Part shown: positions 1 to 12,974 of the stretch, one piece after another
Layout: each line of letters starts with the position of its first letter
How positions within the stretch are numbered: position 1 is the first letter of the stretch
From: Incurvaria masculella
Lineage: Eukaryota; Arthropoda; Insecta; Lepidoptera; Incurvariidae
Reading direction: 5' to 3'
Assembly (NCBI GenBank): GCA_946894095.1
Contig: OX335650.1
Location: 5,580,001-5,644,000, forward strand
DNA: 64,000 bases
The notes under the pieces: model-generated
What the model was told of the DNA's origin: nothing
The model's input: only the letters and a program-made list of their open reading frames with translations
Databases searched by the model: none
Position numbers and translations under genes: made by a program

Positions 1-669
1 CAACATCGGAATCGAAATCAAGTCGAATAAGGAAAGGCGTGCACCGTAAAACAAGGCTTTATAAGATAATTCACCAGTCACACACATCGAGTCAAGATCG
101 CTACAGAATGCACAAGTAGAGGCTTCGAAATTTCCACTCTTCTCGTCACCCGCAACCTTTTCACGTTCAAATAGAAAATCCGCGGTATTCTGAAGGCTTT
201 CCGCAGTCAATCACGAGGCGACGCGCGCGCTCGTCAATGCGCCCCGCCCAGCCGCGCCGCCCGCCCTACACGACGTATCCGCCCGCCGCCCGCCGCCCGC
301 CCGCGCCCGGGACGCTGATTGAATTGGAAACTTTCTTTCCTTCCACCTGAGCCGGCGACGACGCTGCGCTGGGTTGGAATATTGTGCGAAATGAGCTTTG
401 CGTGAGGCATCGGCTTAACGTTATGTTGGTGCATTTTGATTTAGAATTATATTTTTTTTTTCTTGCTGAACGAGTGTTCATTTTATTCCCTACAGATTGT
501 GAGTTGATAGAAAGTTTTGAAGACATTCAAACAAATATGGATGTTTTACAAAACGATTGTTTTACAATTCATGTTATAAGAAGTTATAAGCTTTTTATTT
601 ACTTACAACCGATGCCATAGAATATAAATCGTTCGGACAGCTTCCCATACGATTATATGCACCTTTTCA
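1..669. other. No gene seen; GC-rich island at 205-345
   Basis: The island is rich in CCGCCCGCC. Small open frames around it have no recognisable domain. It may be a promoter or a 5' exon whose gene lies outside. Confidence 0.5.
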
Positions 670-790
670 ATGTAGGCGAGCAAAATAAGAAAAGTCGTCG
701 CTTGGGACCTAGTTCGCATGTGCTGTGTATGATGTGTGTGTATCTGACGGTCATTATGGTATTAGCCATCCATGCTCACTTACATAAATA
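670..790 (+). repeat. SINE 3' fragment
   Basis: Ends TGGTATTAGCCATCCATG, the SINE 3' signature. Confidence 0.55.
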
Positions 791-875
791 ATACTTTGCC
801 AACAGAGGAGTTGTAATAACGACCACATACCACATCTACTTCCTTTCGCTTAAGTGGTTCTACTTAATGGCGTTC

Positions 876-1122
876 TGGGGGTCCATTCAGAGCAAGAGTG
901 AGTTCGAGTTCGGGAGTGAGTTAACCTAAAAATAGCTGGGAAATATATTATTATTTAAATAACGGAACCGTTATTTATACTTCCAACGTATTTACGGGAC
1001 AAACCAGATTTTTACCTAACTGTAATGATGTTCTAGAAGTGTGTAAACAGTAACTATTTAAAAAAGTGAGTTGATATTTAGTGGCGAATTCGAACTCACT
1101 CTTACTCTGAATGGACCCCCCA
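876..1122. mobile_element. 247-bp TIR element with GTTC target duplication
   Basis: TIRs of about 36 bp: TGGGGGTCCATTCAGAGCAA at the left, and its counterpart ending CTGAATGGACCCCCCA at the right, with a few mismatches. GTTC at 872-875 and 1123-1126 flanks it. There is no coding capacity. Confidence 0.88.
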
Positions 1123-1377
1123 GTTCTTGCATATCGTTGGAACTCGAAAATATCCCGAATGAGCGAATCCGTTAGCGAAAAGTCCGTTTCCGGCGCTACA
1201 GTCAGTGTATGTATTATCACACTAAAACGTGGATACGCTACTGCCACTATTCAGATGAGGTTCGGTCGCCACTCCTGTACTTCCTTGCTCGATGGGACAG
1301 CTACTTTACAGATCCGCTCGTGCATTTGTTCTTAAATGTCACATATCTTTGAATCGCCAAAAAAAAATTTTATTGAA

Positions 1378-1763
1378 CCTGACATTGATGGCTAATACAA
1401 CACAACTTCCGTGATGAAATTTACCTAATACACTAGCTCCCCGAAATAATTAGGTACCATGCCAGGATCTTCCCTTTATGAACATAGCTACTTAGAACTG
1501 GATGGGAAAGGACATTTTTTATTGCAGCTTCGACCATCTTTTTATCCAACCCGGGCGGGCTTAAACCACCTAGTAGAGGAAGGGGAACTACAGTGTAATA
1601 TGGATTCCGAACAATGGAGCAGCTCGCATTCGTGACGAGATGCACTAATCCAACTCTGAAAGTGCGAGAAAGTGGTGCGTGAATGGGGCGAGGATTTGAA
1701 CCCAGACCTCATGTATGCAAGGCAAATACCGCACCAATAGGCTACGAGCCACTCAATTGCCTA
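1378..1763 (-). repeat. Near-full-length SINE (main family)
   Basis: Head at the high-coordinate end (GGGGCGAGGATTTGAACCCA is the reversed B-box) and 3' end ACATTGATGGCTAATACAA at 1380. It matches the 16160 copy throughout. Confidence 0.8.
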
Positions 1764-3457
1764 CCCTACTGTTACCTAATATACACACGGTCCACCGACT
1801 GCCCATTAGAATGGCCAGTCCGAGTTCTCACTTTAAGGAACTCCGAAGTTACGTAAAAACGTCAAACCCCATAAGTTATTAATATGTACTTATTCCATTG
1901 TTTTACTTCTTCAAGCTGTCAAAGTCAAACTCGGACTTCCGATTTGTATGAAAACGCGGAGTCGGCGTAAAGAGCAACATATTTACGGCGGAGGCGGTGA
2001 GTAAACTGTCAAATCAAACTCAGACTCGAAAATGTTAGTTAGCTTAACGTCGACTGCGCGCTCTTCAATCTCTCCGCGCTAGTCGATGGTTTGGCGTAAA
2101 CGCTAATTTAGGTTACAAGTGGGACTAGGTGCTATGGACAATTTTATTTTTATTTATTTATTTCAATTCTATTCTATGTATCCAATTCTATAAGAAATGA
2201 CTTTGCAGCACCTCGCCAAAACGGAGTTACAATAGGTAAGGAGAGTTTGGCACAGGGCATAATAAACATTTATGAGAAACGGGGTAGATCAACTATAGGT
2301 ATACCTAATACATTTAAAAAAATAAGTAAGTCGCCTGATTCTGTTTGAAAGGGCTGCGATTTGGTTTTCCCAATTTAACCAACATGCCAAGTATTTCGTA
2401 TGATAACACCATAACAAGATACAAGATAACACCCAAGTATTTTACGGGTTTGACTCTCTCTAGGGGTTCACAGCTACAGTTACAGTGAATCGTGGCAAGA
2501 GTGTACTTTCAGACGGTATAGGTTACTTTCTTGAGTTAATCAAGTGGGAATAGGGGCTAAGGACAAGTTTGGTTGCTTGTAAAATCGAGTACATTTAAGA
2601 TTAAATAAACACACGAACACTCATACTCGTACACTCAATGCGCAATGCCCTGTAATGAGACAGAGAAATGGAAGTTTCCCTAAATTATTCACGAGCACAA
2701 ATGACTTCTCGGATCGATGTCTCGGCGACGCAAATTAATTCAATTTTTGGGGGAATCTGTATCCGAAGGGCAAAATTCCGCGCCATATTTTTGCGAGGGT
2801 TCTTGGCTTATCATATTTCGTCGTTTGGTAAGCGCCCTCATTTATATTAATGGCGATTCTGGAAAGAGCGTTTGGGATGCGCGCCGAAAGTTGTATTCAT
2901 GGATGCTTTTATTTATTACTTCGGAGATTTACCATGCGCATGTGTTGCTTTAAATGATGAACGGTGAAATTTTAAAGATATCGAATATCTGGACGGATTT
3001 TTATGTGTACTATTATTATTTTTATTACAAAATATGTAAGATGTAAAACCGCTCTTTTCTTATGTAGGTTAGAAAATAAAAACTTCAATATTTGCTGATA
3101 ATTTTGTTTTTCAACGTTGTTGCATATTTTGTTGGTTAAATTCGAAACGATTTAATCCATTTATTCAGAATCGGCTAGACAATTTTCCAACGATACTAAA
3201 GGACTGTGCCTACCCTAAATAAATATTCGGCGTTGGAGACGAAACATGAACGGTAAACGTCACGTTGGAACTGTAAGCTCTCTCAGATGATTTGTCTGGA
3301 TTTTTTTTTAATTTATATTTTTGTCTTCTAATATATAATTTATCAAACTGAGATCAACCACCCCTTTTTCTTCCATACATTTTAATTGTGAAATTAAATT
3401 GATTATTCAAGTGTTAATTCTAATTTCATAGATTAATCGGTTAATATAATAATTGTC
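1764..3457. other. No gene seen
   Basis: AT-rich. A loosely repeated AACTGTCAAA / AGCTGTCAAAGTCAAACTC pair at 1915-2030 hints at a decayed element. No coding signal. Confidence 0.5.
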
Positions 3458-3574
3458 CAGCAAAAATAGCAACTTTTTCTAAAAATGTAAAGAGTGTCAG
3501 AGAGTGTCAAAGGGAGTCACCTTTGACACTCTCTGACACTCTTTAAATTTTTAGAAAAGTTGCTATTTTTGCTG
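3458..3574. repeat. Long hairpin, ~53-bp arms, short loop
   Basis: The left arm starts CAGCAAAAATAGCAACTTTT and ends GAGAGTGTCAAAG; the right arm is nearly its exact complement, ending GTTGCTATTTTTGCTG. The loop is about GGAGTCAC. It is either a foldback element or a hairpin-RNA source; no gene lies beside it. Confidence 0.9.
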
Positions 3575-4648
3575 TTATTTGTTGTTAAGTTCTAAATAAA
3601 TATGATATTAATTCATAAAATTTAGCAATGAAAATAATAGACATAAATATTTCGACCATAATTTCAGTGTTAGGTCTACGAACGGCGTTGTTCCGAAACC
3701 ATTGGACAAACAAATAAACACGCTGTACATAACATAATAAATGATTAAATAACCCTCTTCACGTAGAAGAAAAGACCCGATATGCTTTACTTTCTATTGA
3801 TTGGCATGATCGAACCGCTTGTTCCAATACTACATTAACCTACATCCGTCGACGGAGCCACACAATAGGGTCACTACCCAAGGGATTACCGCTGCTTAGG
3901 GGAGATGATCCTATATTATAGAAAAATGAGCGAAATAACAATAGACGTCGGACTTTTATATAAATTAAATGAAGGGAGTCACCCACTCCCCATTATAAGT
4001 TCTATCGCTTAACCCTCTTGTATATGTGTGTGTACGTATGTATGTATCATTAGGAGAGTGTTCACTCCGCTGAGCCTAGCTGTCAGACGGCGACTAAGTA
4101 GTTTTGTCATCACTCTGGATTTTCTAATTTCCTTTAGCGAGCGATTCATCATCATCACTGTGATTTTCTGTAATTCAAAAGTGCCGTGGCATGTTAAATG
4201 ACTTTTATTCTGTCTTCCAGTTAATTTTAAAAGTGAAACTTGAGAAATTGTTCGCGAGACCCCGCTTTTTAGATTTTTCGTCATATTTTTTTAAGCGATT
4301 AGCAGTGTTCATCGTATATTTTCATTCTAATGTACCATTTTATGTATAAAATGCATTCAATCATATGCAAATATCATCATGGATGTATGTCCATAATATA
4401 CGTTGGCAGAGTATTCTGTATTGTCCTTTAAAAAAAAACAAAACACTTGTACCTAAATGACCTAAAATTCAGCTAAATATTAATGATAAAACTAGTAGTA
4501 AGCCTCAGGGAAAAAAACCTGTAAATGAGAAACGAATATTCTTTAAAAACATATCAACACGGTTGCCATTTTGGCTCCCAAAAATATAGCATTCGGTATC
4601 ACAGTTCGCACCGGCTGCCAAATATCTATGTATATAATATTAATCATG
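3575..4648. other. No gene seen
   Basis: AT-rich; TATG/TGTG microsatellite near 4021-4047. The 91-codon minus frame at 4009-4284 has no recognisable feature. Confidence 0.5.
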
Positions 4649-4956
4649 TTTTTAGGGTTCCGTACCCGAAGGGTGAAAACGGAACCATATTACTAAGCCT
4701 TCGCTGTCCGTCCGTCCGTCCGTCCGTCTGTCACAGGAATGTATCTCATGAACCGTAATAGGTAGGCAGCTGAACGCTTCACAGAAAATGCATTTATTTT
4801 ACCTATATAACAACAAATAGGGAACGTAAAAAGATTATACAAAATAAAGGGGGGCCCCATACAACAAACGTGATTTAGTTTTTTGGTGTTAAATCTTGTA
4901 CGGTGGTACGGAATCCTTCGTGTGCGAGTCCGACTCGTACTTGGCAGGTTTTTTTG
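4649..4956 (-). repeat. CGGCCAAGTGCGAGTC repeat, copy 1
   Basis: Reads TTTTTAGGGTTCCGTACCCG at the left, a GTCC microsatellite (4706-4729), and GTGCGAGTCCGACTCGTACT at the right. This repeat is familiar to me from many lepidopteran introns. Confidence 0.85.
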
Positions 4957-6983
4957 TTACACGATTGAGAGGACTCATTTTCCACAATAATTGTATATTC
5001 AAATATTTCTTCAACATTAGCAACAACTCAATAAACCCTCGATAAACACAATCACAATTAGTTTTGTTATTTCCCCCTTCCCACCAAGTAATTGTCCTTC
5101 CGATATGATTTACAGGTCTCTCCCGCCGATATCGCCGCCCGTCCCCCAAAAAAACTTTCTAACAACATAACCGCCAGCGATTGATATGCCCCCGGAGTAA
5201 GGCTATTGTAAAGAAAGAAAATCCCACCAAGGAAATCTTAGAGGACGTGTAAAGGCGCCCCTTTCCTCTGAAGCCTGGGATTGCGAAGCGGAGACCCTTC
5301 ACCTGTTTTCGTATTCCGCTCGTGTGCGGTGTCGAAGGCGTATTTTCAGGAGCGCTCGATGTTAGCTTGTTTGGGAGGTTTTTCGGCTGGTCTCGATTGT
5401 AGATTTTGATTTTCTGCTAACAACGGTTTCACGACATTATTCGGCAACTTCTTGTTATGCAATCTAAAAAAATCTGAGTCATAAAATAACGGGTCCTGTT
5501 TTGAGAAAACATGTTATAGAGTAATTCGTTTGAGGTAAAAACTAAACGTATCATTCAAAGGTCAAGGTTTGAGTCTTGCTGAATGGTAAAAATAACAAAA
5601 TATTAAACTTATGAAGAAATTCGAATTAAATTTTGGTTCCACAATTTTTATGACATACCAGGATAGATTCGTGTGTTGAGATCCCCAGTTCGGCCAGATA
5701 AAACTCGAAAACACGCTCAGCAAGGCACCATGCCAGTCTATGTGCCAAGAGCTATCGAATTTTTTAGATGACGTTTGAAGACTCCCAGGTGCAAAGGCAC
5801 TCGGAGAGATACACTGGCGATCTTAAATAAACTAATATGAGAAATAATCGGTTCCCAAAAGCTTCATATTAAGCACAAAAGGGTGCTTTTGTTCTCTCCT
5901 GCGAGTGTTCTGAAAAGAGGATGGAAATTGCACATATCCGATTTCGTGGTTTTACCTGGAAAACAGATTTATGTAGTGACCCTACAAACCGTCTGTGGCT
6001 CAGAGACTCAAGGCCATCATCGGTGAGTTTCTGGCGATAATGTAAGATAATGAAAAACATTTAACAGTTTTTCATTATTTTAAAGACAATCTTGTTAGTT
6101 AGATCCGCCATTCATAAAAATCCTTTTAAATATGATAAGAGCTGACAAACCAATAAAATCGTTCCTTCAAGTGTCGAGACTTCTCGGCGTAGAAAGACCA
6201 ATGAGGGCGACGTAGCGGGCGCCGATACCCAGAGGTCTAATGACCGAGGGCGATTCCTATTGAGTTACCGGAAGCAGCAACGCTCAGTCGATCAGCTCCA
6301 GTGCACGGCGGAAAACCGCAGCACTCACGGGATCACCATGTAATCCACCGTTTCGTCAAAACGTAAAACATGTCGCAATCCTGAGCTTCATGTGTGGACA
6401 TATTGATTACTTTTCATGAACTCTTTTTTACGTGTATTGGTCAATGCAATAAATACTTTCCTACCATTTATTAATGAATATTATCAATGAACTAATATCT
6501 CATTATTTCTGATTTAAGGAAACGGCACACAAACTAGATTTTATCGCAGCTTATCTAGCTAAATAAGTTTTTAACCAAGGAAACCCGCGATTACGCGCAA
6601 GTAATATGATTGAAAACATTCGCGTTCTAAGGAGTCATTTTTCATTTCATTATTATTTCTTATCCAATAGGTAGGTACTTGGACACGTTAACAATGTGTC
6701 GGTTCGAGAAGAGCCGACATACAAGTTTCATTCATAAAGTAATTAAAAATGTAGTGGCCCCATTTTCAATACTACCGCTCACAATTTTGAGTAGTTTTCA
6801 TTACACATACACAGTTTCACAAAATTGAGGTTTATGGTCATACAAAATTATACTAATTACTATGTTCGGGTGTATACAGCCGTTGATACAAACATCTCTT
6901 TTTTTTCGTCGTCTTTTCGAAAACCCCACATATTTCCAAAACAAATAAATTCCAAATCAAAATCAAAAGAGAGCGTTTGCTGA
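4957..6983. other. No gene seen
   Basis: A GC-richer stretch at 6180-6350 and fragments near 5690-5820 look like old repeats but I cannot place them. Confidence 0.45.
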
Positions 6984-7023
6984 ATGAACAAAACGCTCGG
7001 GTCGTCAAGTCGAGCGTTTTGTT
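6984..7023. repeat. Short hairpin
   Basis: GAACAAAACGCTCG and its exact complement are separated by 11-12 nt. Confidence 0.8.
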
Positions 7024-7404
7024 CTCTTTCATCAATATGTGTACATTCGTGGCTGGAAACTGTAGCGATCCCCGCCTGACCAAGGGCGCCTGGCTGAATA
7101 GCGCGTGCCGCACGGCAATGCACCCGATGCAGTGTGATCGGCGAGAATTCAATGGCGCAAGCATATGAATACCTACCTAAATATCTGCATTTGTAACTTC
7201 ACCTTTGTGATCCTTCATGTATATGAAAACGATTTTACATACTTTCGAAACGTGTGGTAGTAACAGAATATCTTTATATCTCTACATTCCCGATCTTCCA
7301 TGTATGATAATAGTGTGAGGCATTATTGGTAGTTTTTGTGTACATAAAAATTTAGGAAAAAATATCTCATATTATACGAATAATTGAGCACTAAACACTG
7401 GGTG

Positions 7405-7595
7405 GTTACCATCGGGTTGGATGAAAATATGCTCTTCTGGTGGATGGACAACTTGTCCGAGTTTTCCATTCAGTTCAATTAAGTCGTGCTCATAAAGGGA
7501 AGGTGGCACCTAATTCCTCCGGGAATGCGGTGTTTTGTCTAATATTATGACGATGGGTGTGGTATGAGCCATCCATGTCCAGTTACATAAAAAAA
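7405..7595 (+). repeat. SINE 3' half
   Basis: TTTTCCATTCAGTTCAATTA, CTCATAAAGGGAAGGTGGCA and GAGCCATCCATGTCCAGTT match the reference copy. Confidence 0.75.
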
Positions 7596-8239
7596 GTTGT
7601 ATGTATTTAACTTAGTTAATGGATACATGGGCTTGTTTTTGCGAAACGACTCTTATGAAAATCATCGCTAGGGATTCTACGGGTCAATATATCGATTGAT
7701 TATGGTTTCATTTCGGGAAAAAATACCATGAAAAAAACATTTTTGTGTCAAAAGAAATATTGCATAATGCTTTCTACAAATAACAGAAATAGCCTACATT
7801 AAGTATTAAAGTGTTAGCACAGCCCTATGACTACATAATTTTAGTAGCAACATCTAAAAGCCAAGTAAAAACATTTGTCTCGTGATTTCTATGTTTCAGA
7901 GTGCTTTATTTCAACTGATGACACTTGATTTGAATGACAGTCATAATTTCAAGCTGCGAATAAAAACGACGAAGTTATGATGGAAATGCAATAGTGCGGT
8001 TTGTCGCTGGCAGTGATATGTAAAAGAAGGATATGCCCTTTCCTACAATTCTGTTGCCTGTTGCGGTATTCCGATATTCCTTATTCCTTGAGTTTTTTAT
8101 TCTCGCACGGTTTTACCGCACTACTGGGCATTTTTGGGGCGAATTATAAGCCAGAGGCGAAGCACAGGCGTATGATGGCAGCGGTTGTCTGGCGACAGAG
8201 TGGTGTCCTCGCCACGCATAGAACACCATATCTGTTGGT

Positions 8240-8675
8240 CCATTTTTGTTGTATAGAAGGGCCTGTCCTTACGTAGTAATATTTCTGTCAGTGGTAGTTG
8301 GTGATATCGAATACCCGCTGTAGGATCTACTGAGTGCAGAATATCCTCAGATACGAAAGCAACCCAGAGGCAATCGTCCCCGGAGCGACACTGGAGAGCC
8401 GCCCCGAATACCGTATGCGTACAACAGAGCAGTAAATCGGGTGACGGTTTATGTTGCTCCATTTTTGTTTCATGGAAGGGCCTGTTCTTATGTAGTAATA
8501 ATTAGGTCAACGGTAGTTGGTGATATCGAATACCCGCTGTAGGATCTACTGAGTGCAGAATATCCCCAGATACGAAAGCTACCCAGAGGGAATCGTCCCC
8601 GGGGCGACACTGGAGAGCCGCCCCGAATACCGTAGGCGTACAACAGAGCAGTAAATCGGGTGGCGGCGGCGCTGC
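8240..8675. repeat. Two tandem copies of a ~219-bp unit
   Basis: Copy 1 starts at 8240 (CCATTTTTGTTG) and copy 2 at 8459 (CCATTTTTGTTT). They share GGTGATATCGAATACCCGCT and GGAGAGCCGCCCCGAATACC. Both are open on the minus strand (GIRYHQLPLT motif), but the differences there are mostly non-synonymous, so I do not call a gene. Confidence 0.88.
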
Positions 8676-9906
8676 GCCACACTCGTCGTGCATTCACTCG
8701 CTCAGCTTCCGGCGACCACCACTCAAGCTGGATAGACCCTGTCGGCACAATGGACCCGCCCGAGCTCCATCAGATATTGAAATTGAAGAGCCGGCCCGAC
8801 GAGCCCGCGATAGTTTTTGCTCGCGATTTATTCAATATTCCTTTTCGGAACGCGCCCTCGACCGACTGAGCTGGAGTGGCCACTGATGGCCGGCTCCGCT
8901 GGCGATTGCTGAAATTATTTGGAGGATCGAAAAATTCGCAATGCCGCGAAATCGAGTTCAGCCAGTGAGTATCTTGGTTCGTTGTTTTTACAAATTCTGT
9001 GTTTTTAAGGATTGCAAAACGAGGAATACATTTTGAGTAATAATGAAATTGTTCGGCCCAAAGAAATAAAACAATAAGCTGCATCCTAATTGGAGACCAT
9101 GAAAAAGGTGTTGGGACATTTTGTAATATTTGAGTTCATATCATATTGTGGTTGTTTATAAATTGTGCTGTTCGTGTAGTTACAATAATAAAGAAGAAGA
9201 AACTTCACAATAAAGTGAATATCTAAATGTAAATGTAAGGAATTATAGGTTCACAGACTTAAATGTTTATTGATAACTTTCGCATTTTTCGTTAAGAAAA
9301 AACCATTACGAGTCAAACAAATTGTCTTTCTGTCTTAGTTTCTGTTCTAGGAAAACTATTTAGGATCTAAATGAATGTATACTAGCAAAGTTACTTTCAC
9401 AGAAAACTGAACTTAGAATGAAATGAGTCGATATAGTTAGTTATTTTAGAGAACCTAGAGGGTCCAATGTGGTGAGACAGCAAAATGTTTTTAAGGGACG
9501 TATTATCATGTTTTGCATGTATTCGTATCGAATCGTGCAATGATTTATTGAAACGCAATTAAGCAAATGTGTCGGCGAATATGCAAAACAAATTTAAAAA
9601 TTTTTTTTTACAAAATACGATATTAAATTAATAAGTAGAAATGCATTTTAATAACACACTGGGAATTTAAATTATTTGTTTTCAATTTGACAAGTTTTTA
9701 ATGGAAAAACTATTTGGTAACATTTAATTACATTTAATTAGGTGTTCGTGGCCTAGTGCTTTGGGGCTCGTTGCTCAGCAAGGAAGCGAGGTTTCAACAC
9801 TCGGTGGCTGTACCACAGTAGTTTTAGTTAGAGTTAGATAATTACATTACATACTTATTTAAACACGAATACTTAAGGAAATTGCGATTAAGGAAAACAT
9901 CTGCAT
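8676..9906. other. No gene seen
   Basis: GC-richer at 8660-8900, adjoining the tandem 219-bp units and possibly part of the same element; AT-rich after. Confidence 0.45.
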
Positions 9907-10083
9907 CTTAGGCTGAGATAAATAGTCGTAACAGAAAATAAGACTATCGAAAAGTAGTACTTTGTGACGTCAATTCGCATTACTTTGATATTTCGTCCAT
10001 ACATAATGTGTCAAAGTGACTTCACAAAGTACTACTTTTCGTTAACCCTAGTTTTTGTTTCTACTATTTATCTCAGCCTTAGG
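9907..10083. mobile_element. TIR element (~175 bp)
   Basis: AGGCTGAGATAAATAGT at the left and ACTATTTATCTCAGCCT at the right, plus an inner pair AAAAGTAGTACTTTGTGA / TCACAAAGTACTACTTTT. Confidence 0.88.
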
Positions 10084-10289
10084 GCTTAAAACAAATTGTT
10101 CTCCTCATACATTTTTGTTGAATTACGATACTTTCAAACGGACGATTTTTTTTTATTCTTAAAAAATATCAACCTTTCTCACTCCAAATATACCAAGGTT
10201 TATTTGATTGACGTTTGGACAGTAAAAAGTCCAGTAAAATGTTTCTGTAGATTTTTTTTATGTAACTGGCCCAACTGAACGTCAGATAT

Positions 10290-10385
10290 TAGCCTAACCA
10301 CATGGGAACTAGATGCCATGACAGGACCTTTCTTATGTTGCTCGGCTACATTTAACTAGATGGAAAACACGGACAATTTTCATTT
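10290..10385 (-). repeat. SINE 3' fragment
   Basis: GGGAACTAGATGCCATGACA and the TAGATGGAAAACACGGACAA stretch are the SINE 3' half in reverse. Confidence 0.6.
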
Positions 10386-11257
10386 CAATATTAATTAGAA
10401 TTACCCAAAGGAATATGCTGTGATCTGCTTTTCCTTCCAGGGTATGAAGTTATGTATGGATGTAATTGATTCAAGAGAGTCTGTTCTTTAATATCTCATT
10501 TAATCTACAGTGGGGCCGAGATGCATTTAAAACTAACATGTTACGACTTAATACAATGTTTATCCCTCGTACACATTTATCAGAGTAATAGTTTTAAACA
10601 GACGGTCAGACAGATTCTTTTAAAGAAAGGATACATTTTATCATAATCATATAAGGATTTATTTCAGGGAGCTATAGAAACTGGGCATGGTCTTAATAAT
10701 AACTCAAACGATTTAAATATAAAGATAAATATAAATCAATTGCATCCTTATTTTCGAGATTCTACTATGTATGCAATTAAAACTCCTTGAAAATGTCGGT
10801 CGTTAAATTATGTCAAATAATTCGATTATTGTATTTACTCCTGTTAAATGTTGAAAAAAAATACTGTACCGATTCCAGGCTACTGCTGTGGCGAAAGTTG
10901 CGCCCAATAAGACCCCTTAATGCCCACCCCAACGTAACCTTACATGACCTAACCTAACCTAACATTCATTAAAATGCACGCGCGCTGCGCACCCCACCCC
11001 CGATAAGCATTTGAAAAGAAATCGTCACAGTCGAATCATCCCCTTGAGTTGCCTCCCTCCCGGCCAAGTCTCTAATGATTCCATCCCTCGAGACTGCTAT
11101 GTGGGTCACTGTGCGCACTCTGGAGACCCACTAAGGGCGGAAGATATATTGCGCACGCCATCATTTTGATTTTGAATGGATGTGGAAATTTTATGATGGC
11201 TTACAATACGTTTGACAGAAAAAGAGGCATACATATATTGGGAATTCAGTAAACTAT
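10386..11257. other. No gene seen
   Basis: Holds a short CCTAA run near 10948-10965 and a GC-richer patch at 10975-11160. No coding signal. Confidence 0.45.
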
Positions 11258-11470
11258 GTAGCCCAGTGGTGCGACGCCTTGCGATTCGATAAGCTTGGTA
11301 AGTACCTCTGATCGCGGTTGGGTTCTGGATGGGTGACCATTTTCAACCGTTAAGGCTGGCCGTGGTTCGGATTCCACGTAAAACTGTAGGTCCCTTTCCT
11401 TACTTGCTAGGTGGTAGGGTTAATCCCGCCCTGATTGGTACCATCGCATTGAATGAAAGATGGATGAAGT
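11258..11470 (+). repeat. SINE with a variant head
   Basis: TAGCCCAGTGGTGCGACGCC and GCGGTTGGGTTCTGGATGGG form a different tRNA-type head. The middle (GGTTCGGATTCCACGTAAAA, GGTTAATCCCGCCCTGATTG) is shared with the 16160 copy. A related head lies inside the Helitron at 22960-23080. Confidence 0.65.
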
Positions 11471-12469
11471 TTTTGTACCCACGCGTTAAAAACAAAATGT
11501 CCAACAACAAAAACATTACTTTTTACGATAAATCGATCATTTCCATGCAATGCGGTATGTATACATACACTCATAAAGTAAGGTTTTTCTTATTGGTTTT
11601 TTTTTGTAGGGTGTAGACATACATAAATTAGCGTTTTCATAGCTAAATCAACATCTTAAGTTCTGCCGTCAAGAAGCCATTAAATAAATACTCATTTAAA
11701 AAAATGCAATGATATTTTTTGTAAGATCTCTCTAAATCTAGTTCTTACAAGGGACAAAAAACAAACGGTGTTATGAATGAATACTACCCTAAATGCTGTA
11801 ACACGCACACTGTTCCTTATATTGTACGGTTTCATTGAACTGGGCCGAAAACAGACATTAGCCGGGTCGACCATATTTTATTCAATTAGATGGTAATGTC
11901 CTGAGAAGGTAAAACCTAAGCAGCCAGTAAGTAGAGAGTCTAACATGGAATCCGAACCACGAATACTTTAATCGGCTTGCACGACAAGCACAGGATTAAA
12001 TGCAGTGGAATTATTTGTATTTTTTTTTCAGTGCCTGATCCCATACTAAGGTATCTTATCCATTTCTATTCATTCTTAGCTCTAGTAGATCATAAAATCA
12101 CGTACCTATTTAGCAGTCATACATTTCATCAGTAAAGTTCACAAATAGCTAAAGTAGGTACCTACTCGTTATAGTAATAGTGCAAACTATCCGTTTAAGT
12201 GAATTGATTAAGGGATAGGCCGCATTGAGCCATGTAAAGGGCTTGATGCAACCATTGTGACAGAAAAAGTCATAAAAAATAATACATCAACCAAAGATAG
12301 TATGTAAAATGCAGGCAAAATAACATCAAAAGTTCATCTTTATCAGTGTTTGCTGATTTATCCCCATTATAGAAAAAACAAAAAATCACACATTTTTACT
12401 TATATGATACGAGTAATTAAAGCAAATTAGATTTATTGGTGTACATGACAATTTCTAGCGCTTTTCTAG

Positions 12470-12612
12470 CCCATACTGGAATGGGCATTCTCCTTTAAAG
12501 TAGTCGAGCAATATAAGGAAGGTCCTGACATGGCAACTAGTTCCTATGTGGAGTGTTAGGCTAAACTCTGAATGTCAGTTTGGTATTAGCCAACCATGTC
12601 CAGTTAAATAAA
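12470..12612 (+). repeat. SINE 3' fragment
   Basis: GGAAGGTCCTGACATGGCAA and TTGGTATTAGCCAACCATG match the family 3' half. Confidence 0.65.
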
Positions 12613-12823
12613 AAAAAATATGATTGTTTAATACTAGCAATTTTCGTTGTCTTTTAGAATACACTTTATTGTATGCGATGATAACACTATGAGCGGGAGC
12701 GGGTTTCGACCCATGAAACGACCTATCAATTTTCATATTCCTAATCCTACATCCGAAAAATGCATGACCAGACCAATCATTTTGTTTTTTTGTAAATTAT
12801 TTTAGGATTATTTTCGAAATCTG

Positions 12824-12974
12824 ATTACAACGTTTTCATGTAGATGTGGTCGGATAACATCAAATTAATAAGATATGATGATGGTTATATGGTATAGGCA
12901 TGGTTACAACGTTTCCATGTAGATGTCGTCGGATAACCTCAAATTAATAAGCTATGATGACGGTTATCTGGTAT
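12824..12974. repeat. 80-bp tandem duplication
   Basis: Copies start at 12824 and 12904 with TTACAACGTTT(T/C)CATGTAGATG and continue to GGTTAT(A/C)TGGTAT with scattered differences. Confidence 0.88.

Noticed and set aside
11280..11345. 5S rRNA-like segment (TTCTGGATGGGTGACC)
   Set aside because: The match to the 5S 3' internal region is short; the context is a tRNA-type SINE head.
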